DNA of 64,000 bases, from positions 184,531-248,530 of the forward strand of contig CAKOXC010000002.1 in NCBI GenBank assembly GCA_934129945.1. The letters are read 5' to 3'. How positions within the stretch are numbered: position 1 is the first letter of the stretch; every line of letters starts with the position of its first letter. The position numbers and the translations under genes are program-made. Shown piece after piece: positions 62,301-64,000 of the stretch. The stretch is from an uncultured Bacilli bacterium. Its GTDB lineage: Bacteria > Bacillota_I > Bacilli_A > RF39 > UBA660. The notes beneath the pieces are model-generated. The model did not search any database. It saw only the letters and a program-made list of their open reading frames with translations, and was not told the DNA's origin.

Positions 62301-64000
62301 GAGTTTGTCCATTGATATTTTAGATTTGAAACACCTGATTGAGTATCTGTTACTGTTACTTTTGTACTTTGACTTTTTTGATATGTGTTATTTCCATTTG
62401 TTTCAAATGTCACTGTTGGTTTTGTTTTATCTATTTTATCAATATCTAAACTACAATTTGCAGTATTACCTAATTTATCTTTTGTATATGCTGTATATTT
62501 TCCATTTGCAGTTATTTCTTTTGTTTGGGTACTTCCATATGTTGTTCCATCCCATGAATATGTTACTCCGCCACTATGTTCATCTGTTCCCACTACTTTT
62601 AGTGTAACATTACTATTTGTATAATTTGCTATATTTCCTTCTATATTACATGTTGGTGGAGTTGTATCTACATATACATTAATTGTTTTTGAACATGTTG
62701 TTGTATTTCCTGCATTATCACTTATTGTATATGATACTTCATCCGTTACTTTTGTTTCTTTATAGTTCCATGTTTTAGAGTTTGTTGTATTTAAACATCC
62801 ACTTTCTTGATCTTTACATGTTGCTGTTATATCTGCACTTGTTCTATATGTTGTTGCCTCTCCACTCCAGTTACAACTTGGAGCATTATTATCTAATTTA
62901 AATGCATTACTTCTTGTTATTATTTGGTTTCCAGCATTATCTATTGCTAGTATCCATAAGTAATAATCTCCAGTTCCATCGGATTTTGTTAATGTATCAC
63001 CACTTGCAAAAGTATTTGTAAATGTACTAGCAGCTGGTTGGTTTGCTGAATTTGTCCATTTATATTTTAGATTTGAAACACCTGATTGAGTATCTGTTAC
63101 TGTTACTTTTGTACTTTGACTCTTTGCATATGTGTTATTTCCGTTTGTTTCAAAAATTACAGTTGGTTTTTCATTATCCACATTTATTATTTCTATTTCT
63201 TCTGTTTCTTTTTCATTTACTGTATCATTTACTTTGGCTTTTATTGTTCCATTTGTTTTATATATTAATTCTAGATCTTCTTCTGTTTTATAGATTGTAT
63301 TTTCTTTTAATGTACTTCCAACTGGTAGTGTTTCACTACATTCTAATTTCTCATTACATTCTTTTATTTCTTTATTTGCTGTTACACTACCAGTTATTAT
63401 TACATATTTATTTATATTTCCTGCATATTTTACTATTACTTTCTTTTCTTGTTCATAATCATCATTTTTCTCTATTGTTGGTATTACTAATTCTTCTTTT
63501 GTCTCTATTATTTTACTATCACTTGTTACATCAAAGTTATTTGTACATACTAATTTTAATTCATATTCTTTCTTATTTAATTTCTCATATGTATATTTAT
63601 AACTTTTTTCTTTTGTTTCTATTTCTTTTACTAATTCATTATCTTTATAGAAACTATATTTCTTTATTCCTGATAATGTATCTATACAGCTTGCATTTAC
63701 TGTTATACTATTTGTTGTTTTGTTTTCTAACGTTATTAATGCTTCTGGTTTTGAATCTGTTACTTCTTTTGTATCTATTTCTATATCTGCATTAAATTTC
63801 TTTTCTTCTTCTGTTTTTTTATTATTTTTGATTGTTAATTTATATTTATCTGTTTCTCCACTTAATAATTCTTGATTATAATTTAAGTATGTTAATTCTC
63901 CTTCTTTGAGCATATTATTATTCGCTATTACTTCGCCATTCTTTTCTAGTGTATAACTTAATTCTTCTTTTTCATATGTATTTATTAAATTTGCTAAATT
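59387..64000 (-). CDS. giant Ig-repeat surface protein 2 (N-terminus beyond the window)
   Basis: The open frame reaches the right edge: 1537 residues are visible and the true start lies outside. The visible start lies inside the same TasA-like beta region as in protein 1. About fifteen Ig-like modules follow, the first eleven collinear with protein 1. The end differs: a segment with PAYQSGTSIIIPNGG, two cysteines in DKCPSCYHVY and a final beta strand VDSIEIVYVASSC. It lacks the thrombospondin-like region and sorting tail. It shares a near-identical segment of about 929 bases with 10444-17487. It is presumably exported in the same way and acts as an adhesin or surface filament. Confidence 0.85.
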   Translation of the reverse strand, partial: NLANLINTYEKEELSYTLEKNGEVIANNNMLKEGELTYLNYNQELLSGETDKYKLTIKNNKKTEEEKKFNADIEIDTKEVTDSKPEALITLENKTTNSITVNASCIDTLSGIKKYSFYKDNELVKEIETKEKSYKYTYEKLNKKEYELKLVCTNNFDVTSDSKIIETKEELVIPTIEKNDDYEQEKKVIVKYAGNINKYVIITGSVTANKEIKECNEKLECSETLPVGSTLKENTIYKTEEDLELIYKTNGTIKAKVNDTVNEKETEEIEIINVDNEKPTVIFETNGNNTYAKSQSTKVTVTDTQSGVSNLKYKWTNSANQPAASTFTNTFASGDTLTKSDGTGDYYLWILAIDNAGNQIITRSNAFKLDNNAPSCNWSGEATTYRTSADITATCKDQESGCLNTTNSKTWNYKETKVTDEVSYTISDNAGNTTTCSKTINVYVDTTPPTCNIEGNIANYTNSNVTLKVVGTDEHSGGVTYSWDGTTYGSTQTKEITANGKYTAYTKDKLGNTANCSLDIDKIDKTKPTVTFETNGNNTYQKSQSTKVTVTDTQSGVSNLKYQWTNSTNQPAASTFTNTFASGDTLTKADGTGDYYLWILAIDNAGNQITTKSNIFKLDNTNPTCIMDVTPTSWTSSATLKITATDGHSGISTYSFDGENYTTTNTKTINNNDTYIAYIKDKAGNIGKCSKEVTNIDTTEPIATIKTKAKTSKSITVTGTCTDNESGIKRYEFYLDGTKKATYEIKDNTKDYTYENVESKNHTYKLVCTNNASLTKEISGTETPNELEIPTYTVASGYAKSKTTTITYKGEGAYLLKTTGSATSNIELIDCGTVSNNGEYTCSTTILPVGSTLKENTWYKAANNPTLTYTSNGTLIAKTADGINYKQGSSLTINGVDNTSPTKPNVTLKLNNASGSAYTSGTWTNNNVYAKPESTDTNSGIDRYEAYYGGAWHKWSSADYADLDYFQAERNETVRFRAIDKAGNISEETSVVIKIDKTKPTCTNSGDSTTWTSGNRTITWGCSDTLSGCKTGYTGGSQTYTTSTKTATIASYTIKDNAGNETTCPQRTADVYVDKTGPTKPTITNSSNGNWTNGTVSITLSSTDSHSGLSKYQLKYSGNNNSWDDLTSNTDSWSGERSETVYYRAVDKLGNISEEASTQIKIDKTKPTVTFGTNGNSTYAKSQSTKVTVTDNLSGTNTLKYQWTTSTTAPAASTFTTSFTKGSTITKSEGTGSYYLWILATDNAGNQTITRSNVFDLDNTAPTCSISGNPTSWTTSATLTATGTDTGGSGLSSVVFTGTTSASKTVTSNGSVSATVTDKAGNTNTCSANVTKIDTVIPTVTFTKTAENINSTALVYSTTYGQSGGSTSCINTSNNNKTVTTFNSIGILGPSTITCTAKSNAGLSASSTSNITINGTFQAGNKLYSLSPAYQSGTSIIIPNGGTQYGPYMPLKKGCYIVSIHGTNLDKCPSCYHVYESNSTGVISDPKNLNYRDINATYYVMASQNTSGSGVEAVIINNSNYQITVDSIEIVYVASSC
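61224..62152. repeat. long near-identical segment shared with giant gene 1 (copy B)
   Basis: This is the partner of 14051-14979 at constant offset. The few differences seen lie near its left end, for example in the TINGVDNTSPTKPNV region against TISGVDNTSPTKPNI. Confidence 0.85.

Noticed and set aside
1..64000. tRNA, rRNA, CRISPR array, prophage or insertion sequence
   Set aside because: No cloverleaf with CCA end, rRNA motif, spaced direct repeats or transposase was seen. The tail-collar-like protein stands alone and carries a cellular signal anchor.

Overview
The window is strongly AT-rich, uses the standard bacterial code (TGG for Trp, TGA as a stop), and carries almost all its genes on the minus strand. 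The gene content is that of a walled, genome-reduced member of the Bacilli, Mollicutes-adjacent or an uncultured gut lineage. Supporting features are a Bacillus-like radC-mreC-mreD-spoIVFA-spoIVFB-rplU-prp-rpmA run, MraZ with its operator, an L27 with the Firmicutes Prp-cleavable extension, a T-box in front of thrS, a SUF operon and a CotE-like protein. The lineage is inferred; no rRNA or tRNA gene was seen.

Layout. 1-2007: two FAD flavoproteins and a DUF4186 protein. 2113-4688: an FtsW/RodA-type glycosyltransferase convergent with a transglutaminase-like protein. 4767-7819: sufCDSU without sufB. 7914-8258: a compact type I toxin-antitoxin module. 8320-9934: TasA-like, HD and small membrane proteins. 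9994-10313: a broken thioredoxin-like gene. 10444-17487: a giant Ig-repeat surface protein. 17572-21358: mraZ-rsmH-ftsL-pbpB. 21468-23587: a repeat protein split by a homopolymer frameshift. 23730-27921: YceD-L32, a TasA-like protein, a flippase-like protein, psd and pssA. 28028-34335: dnaE, queH, ftsQ, murB and murG. 34420-36027: an Hpt-receiver protein and a kinase-like protein. 36101-40625: the ribosomal/mre/radC block. 40792-43060: S20, a transglutaminase-like protein and a tail-collar-like surface protein. 43134-43500: a second copy of the toxin module. 43555-47490: ftsZ, ftsA and a phosphatidyltransferase-HD fusion. 47531-50732: an RNase J-like protein, KhpA, S16 and a broken Rpn nuclease. 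50928-59248: CotE-like, HIT, kinase-like, the T-box/thrS operon, a large unknown protein, YqeY and S21. 59387-64000: a second giant Ig-repeat surface protein that runs off the edge.

How it fits together. Much of the window serves the cell envelope: division (MraZ, RsmH, FtsL, PBP, FtsQ, MurB, MurG, FtsA, FtsZ, FtsW-type), elongation (MreC, MreD) and phospholipids (PssA, Psd, a PgsA-like fusion). A second theme is a secreted repertoire with uncleaved N-terminal anchors. It includes two giant paralogues sharing a near-identical segment of about 0.93 kb, TasA-like proteins and a tail-collar-like protein.

The most unusual signals are three. First, two dispersed copies of a convergent toxin/antisense RNA module have a covarying stem that hides the toxin ribosome binding site. 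Second, a G9 tract in the spacer of a promoter for a surface protein suggests phase variation. Third, a CDP-alcohol phosphatidyltransferase is fused to an HD domain. Several genes are broken at short homopolymers, which may be real slippage or pseudogenes, or sequencing errors.
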